A DNA stretch of 39,513 nucleotides from an uncultured Clostridia bacterium (GCA_946186375.1 CAMHMZ010000021.1:1-39513); one strand, 5' to 3'. Shown: positions 14,862 through 22,835, counted from the stretch's first letter. The notes: generated by a model from the sequence alone, not told the origin. Numbers and translations are program-made.

Positions 14862-16951
14862 TGGCCATCAGACAGACGGAAGAAAAAATCACTGCGCTGT
14901 ACGAACGACTCTCCAGAGATGACGACATCGTTGGGGACTCGAATTCGATCCAGACGCAAAAACGCTACCTCGAGTCCTATGCGGAACAAAATGGCTATAC
15001 GAACATCGTCCATTATACGGACGACGGCTGGAGCGGAGGCAACTTTGATCGCCCGGATTGGAAACGTCTGATCCGGGATATTGAGGCGGGCCTCGTCGGC
15101 ACTGTGTTGGTCAAAGACATGTCCCGCGTAGGACGTAATTATTTGCAGACCGGCTTTTATACGGAGATCTTTTTCAGGGAGCACGGCGTCCACTTCATCG
15201 CCATTGCCAACAACGTGGACAGTGAGGATCAGAGCAGCAACGAATTTGCCCCGTTCCTCAATATCATGAATGAGTGGTATCTGCGTGATCAGTCCCGGAA
15301 GGTTGCCGCGGCCTATAAGGTCAAGGGAAATTCCGGCAAGCCCACAACAAACAGCGCGATCTATGGGTATAAGAAAGACCCGGATGATAAGGATCATTGG
15401 CTGATCGACGAGGAAGCCGCCGCAGTTGTCAGACGCATTTTTCGCCTTGCGGTGGAAGGTCACGGCCCCTATGACATTTCGGCCATTCTGACCGCGGAAA
15501 AAGTAGAATCACCGGCCTATTATCTTGCCAAGCATGGACGAGGAACACACAAGAACCTGATTGATGAATCCCGGCCTTATGATTGGTACGGAGAGAGTGT
15601 CAAGGCCATCCTTGCACACCCGGAATACATGGGGCATACGGTCAATTTCCGCACCTCCAAGAAGTCGTACAAGGACAAACGCGTTAAAAACGATCCGGAA
15701 GATTGGCTCATCTTTGAGAATACACATGAAGCGATCGTGGATGAGGAGACCTGGAAGCTCGCGCAGAAAACAAAGCGCGCCAAGCACCGGATCGACACGA
15801 CCGGTGAAGCAAACCCCTTTACCGGCCTTGTTTTCTGTGCGGACTGCGGCGCGAAAATGTACAACCATCGTCAGTACAAGTCCGGGACAGAGCCGGAAGA
15901 CGGAAAACTGATGGATTCCTACAACTGCTCGACCTATACGCTGACGATCGAACGCGCCGAGCGGCAGTGCTTCTCTCACAGCATATCGACAAAGGCGCTG
16001 AGAGCTTTGACGCTGGAGACGATCCGCACGGTCAGCAAATACGCGATCGAAAACGAGGAAAGATTCATCTGTAAGGTACGCGAGGCGGCGGAGATCCGAC
16101 AGGATGAAGCGGCGAAGGATTTGAAACGCCGGATCAGCAAAGCGAAGAAGCGCCATGCGGAGTTGGAGACGATGATCAAGGCGCTGTACGAATCCTTCCT
16201 CTTGGGTAAGATCCCGGAAAAGCGCTTTGAAATGCTCTCCGCGTCTTATGAGGCCGAACAGGCTGAACTGGACGAGATCATTGCGCAGGACCAAGCCAGT
16301 TTGGATGTGTTCATGAGCGACAGCGTGCGAATCGATCAGTTCATGGCGCTCGCCAAGAAGTACCGGGATTTCGACGAGCTGACCACGCCGATGATCAATG
16401 AGTTCATCGAAAAGATCCTTGTGCATCAGGTGACCCGCGATGAATACGGGGATCGCTGCCAAGAAGTGGAGATCTATCTGAACTTCATCGGAAACTTTCA
16501 GGTGCCCCCGGAGGAACCGACGCCGGAAGAACTGGCCGAGCTCGAGGCTCAAAGGAAAAAGCGCGCCGCCAATCGAAGAAAATACGAGCGGAAAAAGGAA
16601 CGCGAGCGCCAGATCCAGGAGGGGCTGCTCGTTCCCGGTGAACCGTATCACATGACCTGCAAATGCTGTGGCCAACCCTTTGACTCCAAAAGCCCCAAGG
16701 CCATGTTCTGCGGACCCAACTGCCGGGGAAAGTATTACCGGCAGGAAGCCGCGGAGGACAGAAAGCGCGAGTGTGTATGCCCCATCTGTGGGAAAACGTT
16801 CGCCACAGTTCAGTATAATGCCAAATACTGCAGTGACGAATGCCGTTACCAGGGACAGCTTGAAAGGCAGCGCAAGCAAAAAGCGGCAAAACGGGCGGAA
16901 GAGCGAGCTGGAAAACCCGACACTGAACCCGAAGAAAACAAAACCGCATAA
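14861..16951 (+). CDS. large serine recombinase of the inner element
   Basis: A 696-residue recombinase with GAAAGGAG upstream. The resolvase catalytic domain (about 8-160) has the nucleophile serine 18 in ALYERLSRDDD and the arginine motif VKDMSRVGRNYLQ. The recombinase DNA-binding domain is at about 175-290. The zinc-ribbon domain (CADCGAKM ... CSTY ... CFSHS) is at about 328-376, followed by coiled coils (about 400-460) and a C-terminal TnpX/DUF4368-like part. Unusually the tail carries two extra fingers, CKCCGQPF ... FCGPNC and CPICGKTF ... YCSDEC (about 600-670), separated by basic runs. It is the only complete site-specific recombinase in the element, so it is the candidate for integration and excision. 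At the residues where the host gene was hit it reads SIQTQKR, with different DNA. Confidence 0.95.
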   Translation: MAIRQTEEKITALYERLSRDDDIVGDSNSIQTQKRYLESYAEQNGYTNIVHYTDDGWSGGNFDRPDWKRLIRDIEAGLVGTVLVKDMSRVGRNYLQTGFYTEIFFREHGVHFIAIANNVDSEDQSSNEFAPFLNIMNEWYLRDQSRKVAAAYKVKGNSGKPTTNSAIYGYKKDPDDKDHWLIDEEAAAVVRRIFRLAVEGHGPYDISAILTAEKVESPAYYLAKHGRGTHKNLIDESRPYDWYGESVKAILAHPEYMGHTVNFRTSKKSYKDKRVKNDPEDWLIFENTHEAIVDEETWKLAQKTKRAKHRIDTTGEANPFTGLVFCADCGAKMYNHRQYKSGTEPEDGKLMDSYNCSTYTLTIERAERQCFSHSISTKALRALTLETIRTVSKYAIENEERFICKVREAAEIRQDEAAKDLKRRISKAKKRHAELETMIKALYESFLLGKIPEKRFEMLSASYEAEQAELDEIIAQDQASLDVFMSDSVRIDQFMALAKKYRDFDELTTPMINEFIEKILVHQVTRDEYGDRCQEVEIYLNFIGNFQVPPEEPTPEELAELEAQRKKRAANRRKYERKKERERQIQEGLLVPGEPYHMTCKCCGQPFDSKSPKAMFCGPNCRGKYYRQEAAEDRKRECVCPICGKTFATVQYNAKYCSDECRYQGQLERQRKQKAAKRAEERAGKPDTEPEENKTA

Positions 16952-16960
16952 GGAAAGTCG

Positions 16961-17003
16961 AAAAGGGCGGACTGTGAGAACAGATCTCACGGGCCGCCCT
17001 TTT
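16961..17003 (+). terminator. terminator after the recombinase gene
   Basis: AAAAGGGCGG (16961-16970) pairs with CCGCCCTTTT (16994-17003), with an inner GTGAGA/TCTCAC stem. This strong hairpin lies 9 bases after the recombinase stop, with A/T flanks on both sides. It separates recombinase transcription from parM. Confidence 0.85.
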
Positions 17004-17049
17004 CGCATGTCTCAACAAAATCTATTATACACTTTTTAGGAGGAAAAAC

Positions 17050-17982
17050 ATGAATTTTACTACCAACAACGCCAACACCAAACCCATCATCATCGCCTGC
17101 GATCATGGCTACGGGCAGATCAAGACGGCGCATGCCGTGTTCAAAACCGGCGTGACGGCTTACGACAAGGAGCCCACGTTCAAAAGCAATATGCTTGTCT
17201 ATCAGGATCGGTATTACATCATCGGGGACGAGCACAAGGAGTTCACCGCCGAGAAGATGAACGATCAGGACTATTATATCCTGACGCTTGCCGCCATCGG
17301 GATCGAGTTGCGCCTGCGCGGGCTGCACAGTGCCCGTGTTCATCTCGCGGCCGGCCTGCCCCTCACCTGGGTGGGAGAACAGAAGGAGGCCTTCAAGGAC
17401 TATCTGCTCCAGAACAAGGAGGCGGATTTCAGTTTCCGGGGAGAGAGTTACCATGTGGAGTTTGTCGGTGCGGACGTATTCCCGCAGGGCTTCTCCGCCG
17501 TGGCGGATCGCCTTCGCGAGTTTCGCGGCGTCAACATGCTCTGCGATATTGGCAACGGCACCATGAACATCATGTATATCAACAACGGAAAGCCGATCGC
17601 CAGTAAGTGCTTTACCGAGAAGTTCGGCACCCATCAGTGCATGCTGGCCGCGCGTGAAAAGCTGATGCAGCGTTTCGGCGTGGCCGTGGACGATGCTGTG
17701 ATCGAAGAAGTCCTCCGATACGGCGAGGCTGACATTGGCAAGCAGTATCTGGACACGATCCGGGAAACGGCAATCGAGTACGTGGCCGGGATCATGCGCC
17801 GTTTGCGGGAGCATGAGTACAACCCGGAGCTGATGAAGCTCTATGTAGTGGGCGGCGGGAGCTGTCTCATCAAGCACTTCGCCGAGTACGATCCCAGCCG
17901 CGTTACGATCAACAGCGACATTTGCGCTACGGCCAAGGGCTACGAGTTGCTGGCCCAGCGCAACATGGGAGGGCTGGTATGA
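17050..17982 (+). CDS. parM: ParM/StbA-like actin-family segregation ATPase
   Basis: A 310-residue actin-fold protein with TTAGGAGG upstream. Phosphate loop 1 is CDHGYGQIKTA (about 17-27), phosphate loop 2 is CDIGNGTMNIM (about 162-172), and the adenosine-binding glycine motif is VVGGGSC (about 271-277). ParM filaments push plasmid copies apart with a ParR adaptor bound to a centromere. The next gene starts on the ATGA overlap and is a plausible ParR. Presence in an integrative element suggests an excised, replicating phase or a stabilising role. Confidence 0.9.
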   Translation: MNFTTNNANTKPIIIACDHGYGQIKTAHAVFKTGVTAYDKEPTFKSNMLVYQDRYYIIGDEHKEFTAEKMNDQDYYILTLAAIGIELRLRGLHSARVHLAAGLPLTWVGEQKEAFKDYLLQNKEADFSFRGESYHVEFVGADVFPQGFSAVADRLREFRGVNMLCDIGNGTMNIMYINNGKPIASKCFTEKFGTHQCMLAAREKLMQRFGVAVDDAVIEEVLRYGEADIGKQYLDTIRETAIEYVAGIMRRLREHEYNPELMKLYVVGGGSCLIKHFAEYDPSRVTINSDICATAKGYELLAQRNMGGLV

Positions 17983-18338
17983 GCAAGCTCTTCAATACCA
18001 CGCTGCGGATCAACCTCTCCGATCCGGAAGGACTTAAGGCCTGGACTTATCTCGTCAATCGGGATAAGTCCAGGTACCGCTCCTACAGCGACGCCATCAT
18101 CGCCGCCGTGAACGGATATTTTGACCGGGAGCAGCGCCTTGCCGACGATCCCTATCTGGAGACGAGGGAGAAGGAGGATGCCTTTCTGCAGCTGGTACTG
18201 GAAACCATCGAGCGCGGCGCGCAGGCCAACCAGCTGGCCGGTCTTGCCGCGCTGCTGCAGGCAGCCCCGCCCGTGCGGGACAACACTGCTGTCGAAAACG
18301 ATCTGAACACGGCGATGGATTTTATCAACGGGCTATGA
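17979..18338 (+). CDS. ParR-like partner of ParM
   Basis: A 119-residue protein overlapping the parM stop by ATGA. The N-terminal segment (FNTTLRINLSDPEGLKAW, then SRYRSYSDAIIAAVNGYF) suits a ribbon-helix-helix DNA-binding domain. The C-terminus is acidic and helical, ending NDLNTAMDFINGL, like the ParM-binding tails of ParR adaptors. Identification rests on position, size and this layout. No clear centromere repeat is seen next to it. A terminator hairpin follows. Confidence 0.7.
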   Translation: MSKLFNTTLRINLSDPEGLKAWTYLVNRDKSRYRSYSDAIIAAVNGYFDREQRLADDPYLETREKEDAFLQLVLETIERGAQANQLAGLAALLQAAPPVRDNTAVENDLNTAMDFINGL

Positions 18339-18344
18339 CATGCG

Positions 18345-18376
18345 GACAGGCGGCGGAATCGAATCCGCCGCCTGTC
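18345..18376. terminator. hairpin between parR and the opposing hydrolase
   Basis: GACAGGCGGCGGA (18345-18357) and TCCGCCGCCTGTC (18364-18376) form a 13-bp perfect GC-rich stem with a 6-base loop. It lies between convergent genes, so it probably ends both transcripts, although the T-runs are weak. Confidence 0.65.
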
Positions 18377-18414
18377 TGACGTGTTATCTGTTCGTCAAAT
18401 CGGAATATATAACG

Positions 18415-19398
18415 CTATTTTGCTTTGCGAGATTGATAATCCTGGTAATGTTCATTCGTGGAGAGTTCAGGATTATCTCCGAAGAAGGTGTTTCCGGCTT
18501 CTGTATCGTTCATCAGATAGAAGCGGAACCAAGCTGTCATGTAGGCGTCGAATTGCAAATGGGAATCGCCGTGGTCGACGTTTGTTTTGCGTACATAGAC
18601 CTTATCAACGTCCGGCAGCAACCCGAAGTTCTCTTCCAGGCTCCATAGAGGACAGATGCCCTGCATGATCCCCGCCTTCTCATCCGACTCCTGGTCGGCG
18701 GAGGTTGCCGTTCCGGCGTCAAATGATTGCGTTCCCGCAGTCAGCAGCGTCGGAACATTTACCTTTGAAATATCATAGTCCCAACCGTCTCCAAACACCT
18801 TGGTATGATACGACGATGTTGCGCTGACGGCGTACACCGTTTTGATCATGTCGGCGTGCGGCTGGACAGTTGCCATGTTGAATACCGCAGGACCGCCCTG
18901 AGAATGGCCACCGATGCCAATGTTGTCTAGATCGATTTTCTGATACAGCACACTGTCGGGATTTTCATTTTCTTTGATCAACAGATCAATACCGGCATTC
19001 AGGGATTCGCCCGTCCTTGTGTTCTCATCGTCATTGGAAACGACGATAAAGCCCCAGGAGGAAAGGTGCGTCAGGAAAGAGGTGTACGTATCCGACTTGC
19101 TGCCAGTGCCGTTTGCCCATAGAACGACCGGGAATACTCTCGTTTCTTTTTCTAACTCGGTCGGATAATAGATCACAAATCTGCCGATTTGTGAGTTGTC
19201 AGATTTGAACTCAATGCTGGAAACCTCGCTTGAGCCCATAGGCGTGTATTTCTTTTCGATTGCTCCTACAGGGTTCGTGTACTCATAGTATTTTGCGTTT
19301 TTCTCTTTCGCCATCTTCCCCAACGCGGCAATGACAACGATAACGAGAACGACGATGACCAACACTATGATGAGCAGAACCTTTACAAACTTTTTCAT
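18415..19398 (-). CDS. membrane-anchored alpha/beta hydrolase
   Basis: A 327-residue protein. ATG 19398 is chosen because GGGAGGAAG precedes it. A single hydrophobic helix (LLIIVLVIVVLVIVVIAALG, about residues 6-25) anchors it, and the catalytic domain should face outside. The serine nucleophile is in IGGHSQGGPA and a late His lies in VDHGDSHLQF. The fold resembles chlorophyllase/dienelactone-type hydrolases acting on esters; the substrate is unknown. It is transcribed from a consensus promoter (TTGACA, 17 bp, TATAAT, minus strand 19524-19496) with a palindromic operator at its start point, next to the TetR gene. It lies inside the mobilisation backbone. Confidence 0.82.
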   Translation of the reverse strand: MKKFVKVLLIIVLVIVVLVIVVIAALGKMAKEKNAKYYEYTNPVGAIEKKYTPMGSSEVSSIEFKSDNSQIGRFVIYYPTELEKETRVFPVVLWANGTGSKSDTYTSFLTHLSSWGFIVVSNDDENTRTGESLNAGIDLLIKENENPDSVLYQKIDLDNIGIGGHSQGGPAVFNMATVQPHADMIKTVYAVSATSSYHTKVFGDGWDYDISKVNVPTLLTAGTQSFDAGTATSADQESDEKAGIMQGICPLWSLEENFGLLPDVDKVYVRKTNVDHGDSHLQFDAYMTAWFRFYLMNDTEAGNTFFGDNPELSTNEHYQDYQSRKAK

Positions 19399-19434
19399 TT
19401 GCTTCCTCCCGTTTGGTTGCGTCACATTCATTGA

Positions 19435-19524
19435 TTGACAATCGCGAGCAACAATGGTATTATGCAGCCGAAATGATACTTTAGTATCTAATTGCATTAT
19501 AGCGGTTTGGAGTCATATTGTCAA
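19435..19524. promoter_or_regulatory. face-to-face promoters sharing a GATAC operator
   Basis: The plus-strand promoter is TTGACA (19435-19440), 17 bp, TATTAT (19458-19463), reading toward tetR. The minus-strand promoter is TTGACA (complement of 19519-19524), 17 bp, TATAAT (complement of 19496-19501), reading toward the hydrolase. Between the two predicted start points lies the palindrome GATACTTTAGTATC (19475-19488). One bound repressor would cover both starts. The promoter matches are seen directly; repression by the TetR protein is inferred. Confidence 0.85.
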
Positions 19525-19587
19525 TTGAAACCAAACGGCAGCAGCCAGAATGATACGAAACGGCGGAATAGTATCAGGAGAGATAAA

Positions 19588-20109
19588 ATGAGCAAATCAA
19601 ATGATTATCTTAAGGAATGCATTGCGGACGCGCTGTTGGTTTTGCTGAAGGAGAAGCCCATCGAGAAGATCACGGTGGACGAGCTCACTTCTCGGGCTGG
19701 GGTGGGCCGAGTGACCTATTTCCGCAGCTTTACCGACAAGAGCGAGGCCATCACCTTCAAGTTTACAAAAATGTGGGAGCGATATGCCGAGCTCAACGAC
19801 ATCAAGGTCCGGGACCGGTTCGATTTGGACAACGCCCTGCATTTCTTTCAATACAACTTATCCATTCGGCATATCCTGACCCTGGTCTACAAAGCTGGGC
19901 AGCAGGAAGCAATCCATGAGTCCTTTTACCGGATCATGACACCACCGGATCGGGGTGACGACAGCCTGACCATCTATCGGGATAAGTTTTACGCCCACGG
20001 CCTGTATGGTCTGCTGGACGAATGGGTCAAACGAGACTTCCGAGAAACGCCGGAGGAAATGGCGGAGCTGCTGAGAGCCATCGTAAACGGAAATGGCGAT
20101 GCTGCATGA
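19588..20109 (+). CDS. TetR/AcrR family regulator
   Basis: A 173-residue regulator. ATG 19588 is chosen with CAGGAGAG upstream. The N-terminal helix-turn-helix (IADALLVLLKEKPIEKITVD, then ELTSRAGVGRVTYFRSFTDK) is typical. The C-terminal ligand domain is not assigned. A GATAC/GTATC pair (19552-19575) lies between its promoter and start codon, and another (20154-20172) follows the gene. It most likely represses itself and the divergent hydrolase. Because GATAC sites continue up to the mobilisation genes, it may also control transfer. Confidence 0.9.
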   Translation: MSKSNDYLKECIADALLVLLKEKPIEKITVDELTSRAGVGRVTYFRSFTDKSEAITFKFTKMWERYAELNDIKVRDRFDLDNALHFFQYNLSIRHILTLVYKAGQQEAIHESFYRIMTPPDRGDDSLTIYRDKFYAHGLYGLLDEWVKRDFRETPEEMAELLRAIVNGNGDAA

Positions 20110-20153
20110 AAAAGAATACGGTATACACAGCAGATATCACATGCGGTCGGGAA

Positions 20154-20290
20154 TGATACCACGTTAGTATCACTCTCGGCCATTTTTGATGCCAAAAACC
20201 AAACGCAAAACACGCAGATACCACTTGCCCCGGCTCTTGATACCAAGTCCGGGAAAAGTGGTATCTGCGTTCATCATTTCTGATACCAAA
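20154..20290. repeat. cluster of GATAC repeats with a 59-bp inverted repeat
   Basis: TGATAC/GTATCA (20154-20172) is followed by an exact 15-bp inverted repeat, ACGCAGATACCACTT (20212-20226) and AAGTGGTATCTGCGT (20256-20270). That repeat encloses CCCGG/CCGGG and a central CTTGATACCAAG. A last TGATACCAA lies at 20281-20289. The whole block precedes the DUF3847-like gene and oriT. It could be an operator array, a structured part of the transfer origin, or a centromere for ParR. Confidence 0.7.
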
Positions 20291-20301
20291 GGAGGGTTAT
20301 T

Positions 20302-20499
20302 ATGACAGAAGACGAGAAGAAACTGCTTCAGGCCAAGCATCGAATGGAGGAGGCCCAAGCCAGAGATCGCGTGAAAGAGCGTAAGGCTCGAACGCGACGG
20401 CTGATCCAGGAGGGTGCGATTTTGGAGAAGGTCTTTCCCTTTGCCGCAGGGATAGACCTGACGAAACTCGAAGATGCTTTACGAGAGCATTTTCAATAA
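20302..20499 (+). CDS. DUF3847-like small mobilisation-associated protein
   Basis: A 65-residue helical protein with AAAGGAGGG upstream. It has a charged N-terminal helix (KKLLQAKHRMEEAQARDRVK), a basic turn (ERKARTRRLIQEGAILEKVF) and a short acidic end. This matches small DUF3847-type proteins encoded just before MobA/MobL relaxases in Clostridia. It is probably a relaxosome accessory factor; the role is inferred from position beside oriT. Confidence 0.65.
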   Translation: MTEDEKKLLQAKHRMEEAQARDRVKERKARTRRLIQEGAILEKVFPFAAGIDLTKLEDALREHFQ

Positions 20500-20553
20500 C
20501 GGGAGTGGAGCGTTCCGGGAAACCGGGGCGCTCCGCTTTCCTTTTTATCCCGA

Positions 20554-20595
20554 AGGGCGCACTTACTCACCACCTGCCCGCAGGGCAGGCGGTGG
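20554..20595 (-). other. oriT: oriT of RSF1010/MobQ type
   Basis: On the minus strand, TAAGTGCGCCCT (20565 down to 20554) matches the conserved nic core of the RSF1010 family, where cutting occurs between GTGCG and CCCT. Four bases upstream on that strand is an inverted repeat, CCACC-g-CCTGCCC with GGGCAGGTGG (20595-20570), the same order and spacing as RSF1010 oriT. It lies 247 bp upstream of the MobQ relaxase gene. The match is from memory; the structure is seen directly. Confidence 0.8.
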
Positions 20596-20766
20596 TACTG
20601 CTGCCTCGCATCAGCCGTGCGCTCTCCGAGGGGGATGCGGCTCCTGCGGGAGCCTACAGGCAATGCTGCCGAGACTGCGGCCCCGGTCATCATTGCCTGT
20701 GCGGGAGAAGCGCAGCGGCACTTCCCCCGCCTGCGAAAACCTGCCACTGGCAGCTTTATCGCAGAG

Positions 20767-20817
20767 GCAGGGCGAATCAAAAATGATCGCCCTGCTTTCT
20801 CTTTCGCGAAAGAGAAA
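20767..20817. promoter_or_regulatory. hairpin plus 22-bp palindrome before the relaxase gene
   Basis: GCAGGGCGA (20767-20775) and TCGCCCTGC (20787-20795) form a hairpin. It abuts TTTCTCTTTCG/CGAAAGAGAAA (20796-20817), a perfect 22-bp palindrome centred at 20806/20807. Both sit just before the relaxase ribosome binding site. They may bind the relaxosome or shape relaxase translation. Confidence 0.55.
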
Positions 20818-20841
20818 CAGAAAGATTGGAGGTGAAAACGA

Positions 20842-22551
20842 TTGGCCATTTACCATTTGGAGGCGAAGGTCATCAGCCGAGGCACAGGCCGTTCCGTCTG
20901 CGCGGCCTCGGCTTACATGAGCTGCTCCGCCATCTATAACGACTACGACGGCGTGCAGCATGATTACACCCGGAAGCAGGGCCTTGTCTGGGAGCATGTC
21001 TTTCTCCCAGACTGCGCCCCTGCGGAGTGGCAGGATCGCGCAAAGCTCTGGAACGCCGTGGAGGAAGCGGAGAAAACAAAGGACAGCAGACTGGCCCGTG
21101 AGTTCGTTGTAGCTCTTCCCATTGAGTTGGGTAGGACGGACTGGATCAATCTGCTGTCGAAATTTATCTACCAGCAATTTGTGAATGAGGGCATGTGCGC
21201 GGACGTGGCGATCCACGACACGGACGGCCACAATCCCCATGCTCATATCATGCTGACCGTGCGGCCTTTGAACGAGAACGGCACCTGGCAGCATAAGACG
21301 GAGAAGGAGTATCTCTGCGCAAGAGACGGAGAGGAACATGGCTTCACCGCTGCCGAGTTCAAGGAAGCGCAGAAGGACGGCTGGGAAAAGCAATACCAGT
21401 ATAAGGTCGGAAAGAAGAAAGAATACATGGTTCCGTCCATGGCCGAAGTCCAAGGACTGGAGCGCATGTCCAAATATCCGAAAAGCACCAAATACGGCAG
21501 GCAGAATCCGATCTCCGAGCGTTGGAACAGCGACGAGCAGCTTGTTGTGTGGCGGGCGGCATGGGCAAATGAAGTGAACCTCTGTCTGGAGCAAAAGGGC
21601 CTGGAGGAGCGAATCGACCACCGCAGCTTTGCCGATCAGGGCAAGGACGAGCAGCCCACGATCCACGAGGGCGTGGCCGCCCGCGCGATGGAGAAGAAGG
21701 GCATCGTCTCGGATCGCTGCGAGCTGAACCGGCAAATTAAGCGGGACAACGCTCTGCTACGGCAACTCAAGGCAGAGTTCCAGAAGCTGGTGAAGGCAGT
21801 GCAGGATTCGATCCCTGCGCTGGCGCAGACCATGGAAAAGCTGCGGGCGAATATGATCGTGTTCGCATATCAGGTCGCGTATGCCAGCGGTATCGTCACG
21901 AGGACACGGGAAGACATGGCGGATGTTGTTTCAGGCTTCAAGCAGTACAATACAATCACCAGTCAGATCAAGCAGAAGCTGGCTGAACGAAAGAAGCTGC
22001 TGGCCGAAAAGCAAAATCTATCGCCTTTGCAGTTCTCCGAGAATCGCCGACTGAACGCCAGAATTGCGGAGGCTACGGAGGAACTGGAAGAGTTGAAATC
22101 CGAGAAGGAGCAGATCATGACCACTTTCGGCAAATCTGACGACAAGGGCATGAAGAATGTAAAAGCTTGGATCGACGGCAGGGAGGAGCAAATAAAAAGG
22201 GCCGAATCCGCTGAAGCCAAATACAGCGCAGAGCTGGACAAGGCGTTGGACGAGTACCACGAGCTCGAAGCCCGCTCCGAAGGGCTTGACCCGGACGAAC
22301 TGAAAGCAGCCCGCCTCTCTCTCCGTCCGGAGGAAGAAAAGCGGGCTGTTTCCAAGGTCGAAGAGGCTTACGGTAACAGCTACGATTTCGCCATTATGCG
22401 CGAGGCGAAAAAACAGGTCGCCGATTTGCTGGATGAAGAGCCAAGCAACCCCACATCCCGATCCCTCCGCGAGACCCTAAAACAGAAACAGCAGGAGGCA
22501 CAGCATCGTGAAGTTTCTCCTGGACCAATTTCGAGGGACTTGGAACGGTAA
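20842..22551 (+). CDS. mobA: MobA/MobL (MobQ) relaxase
   Basis: A 569-residue relaxase. The start is TTG 20842, with TTGGAGGTG 8 bases upstream and the standard family beginning (AIYHLEAKVISRGTGRS). The catalytic tyrosine is near SAYMSC (about 26). The histidine triad is in HDTDGHNPHAHIML (about 124-137). The C-terminal half is coiled coil (about 290-480) and contains no primase or helicase motif. It nicks oriT at 20554-20565 and needs a helper conjugation system for transfer. Ferredoxin-cargo genes follow on the opposite strand after 80 bp. Confidence 0.92.
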   Translation: MAIYHLEAKVISRGTGRSVCAASAYMSCSAIYNDYDGVQHDYTRKQGLVWEHVFLPDCAPAEWQDRAKLWNAVEEAEKTKDSRLAREFVVALPIELGRTDWINLLSKFIYQQFVNEGMCADVAIHDTDGHNPHAHIMLTVRPLNENGTWQHKTEKEYLCARDGEEHGFTAAEFKEAQKDGWEKQYQYKVGKKKEYMVPSMAEVQGLERMSKYPKSTKYGRQNPISERWNSDEQLVVWRAAWANEVNLCLEQKGLEERIDHRSFADQGKDEQPTIHEGVAARAMEKKGIVSDRCELNRQIKRDNALLRQLKAEFQKLVKAVQDSIPALAQTMEKLRANMIVFAYQVAYASGIVTRTREDMADVVSGFKQYNTITSQIKQKLAERKKLLAEKQNLSPLQFSENRRLNARIAEATEELEELKSEKEQIMTTFGKSDDKGMKNVKAWIDGREEQIKRAESAEAKYSAELDKALDEYHELEARSEGLDPDELKAARLSLRPEEEKRAVSKVEEAYGNSYDFAIMREAKKQVADLLDEEPSNPTSRSLRETLKQKQQEAQHREVSPGPISRDLER

Positions 22552-22634
22552 AACCATTGCCTTATGACTAAGTAGTGGCAAGCTCAACAATTCCAACAAA
22601 AGGGAAGAGTGTAGATTAGAACAGGCCAGATCCT

Positions 22635-22823
22635 TTACTCTTCCTCCCGGATAGCGCCGACGGGACAGCCGCCGATGGCAGTCAGCACATCGTCGCGGTT
22701 ATTCGCGGTGGTTTCTGCGACAGCCTCGGCTTTGCCGTCGCCGTTTAGCTCAAACACGTTGGGGCAGACGACGGTGCACATCCCGCAGCCGATGCAAAGA
22801 TCCTGATCTACAAATGCTTTCAT
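22635..22823 (-). CDS. single-cluster [4Fe-4S] ferredoxin
   Basis: A 62-residue ferredoxin. CIGCGMCTVVCP (about residues 11-22) and the distal cysteine in IGGCPVGAI (about 51-59) bind one [4Fe-4S] cluster. It is a short, acidic, monocluster type. It is the last gene of a three-gene minus-strand unit with the unknown 197-residue protein and a DUF1858 protein, divergent from the Crp/Fnr gene. It probably supplies electrons to partners of that regulon. Confidence 0.92.
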   Translation of the reverse strand: MKAFVDQDLCIGCGMCTVVCPNVFELNGDGKAEAVAETTANNRDDVLTAIGGCPVGAIREEE

Positions 22824-22835
22824 GATATCCTCCTA

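Noticed and set aside
15509-17008. Long open frame antisense to the recombinase (499 codons)
   Set aside because: It is a shadow of the GC-rich recombinase gene: no ribosome site, no recognisable domain, and it crosses the terminator at 16961-17003.
20154-20290. GATAC repeats as a confirmed ParR centromere
   Set aside because: They are separated from parMR by two genes and are also found inside the TetR/hydrolase promoter, so TetR binding is the simpler reading; a centromere role is left open only as an alternative.
14400-22560. The central backbone as a separate third nested element
   Set aside because: I found no second pair of matching ends or split gene around these coordinates, so one insertion is the supported reading.
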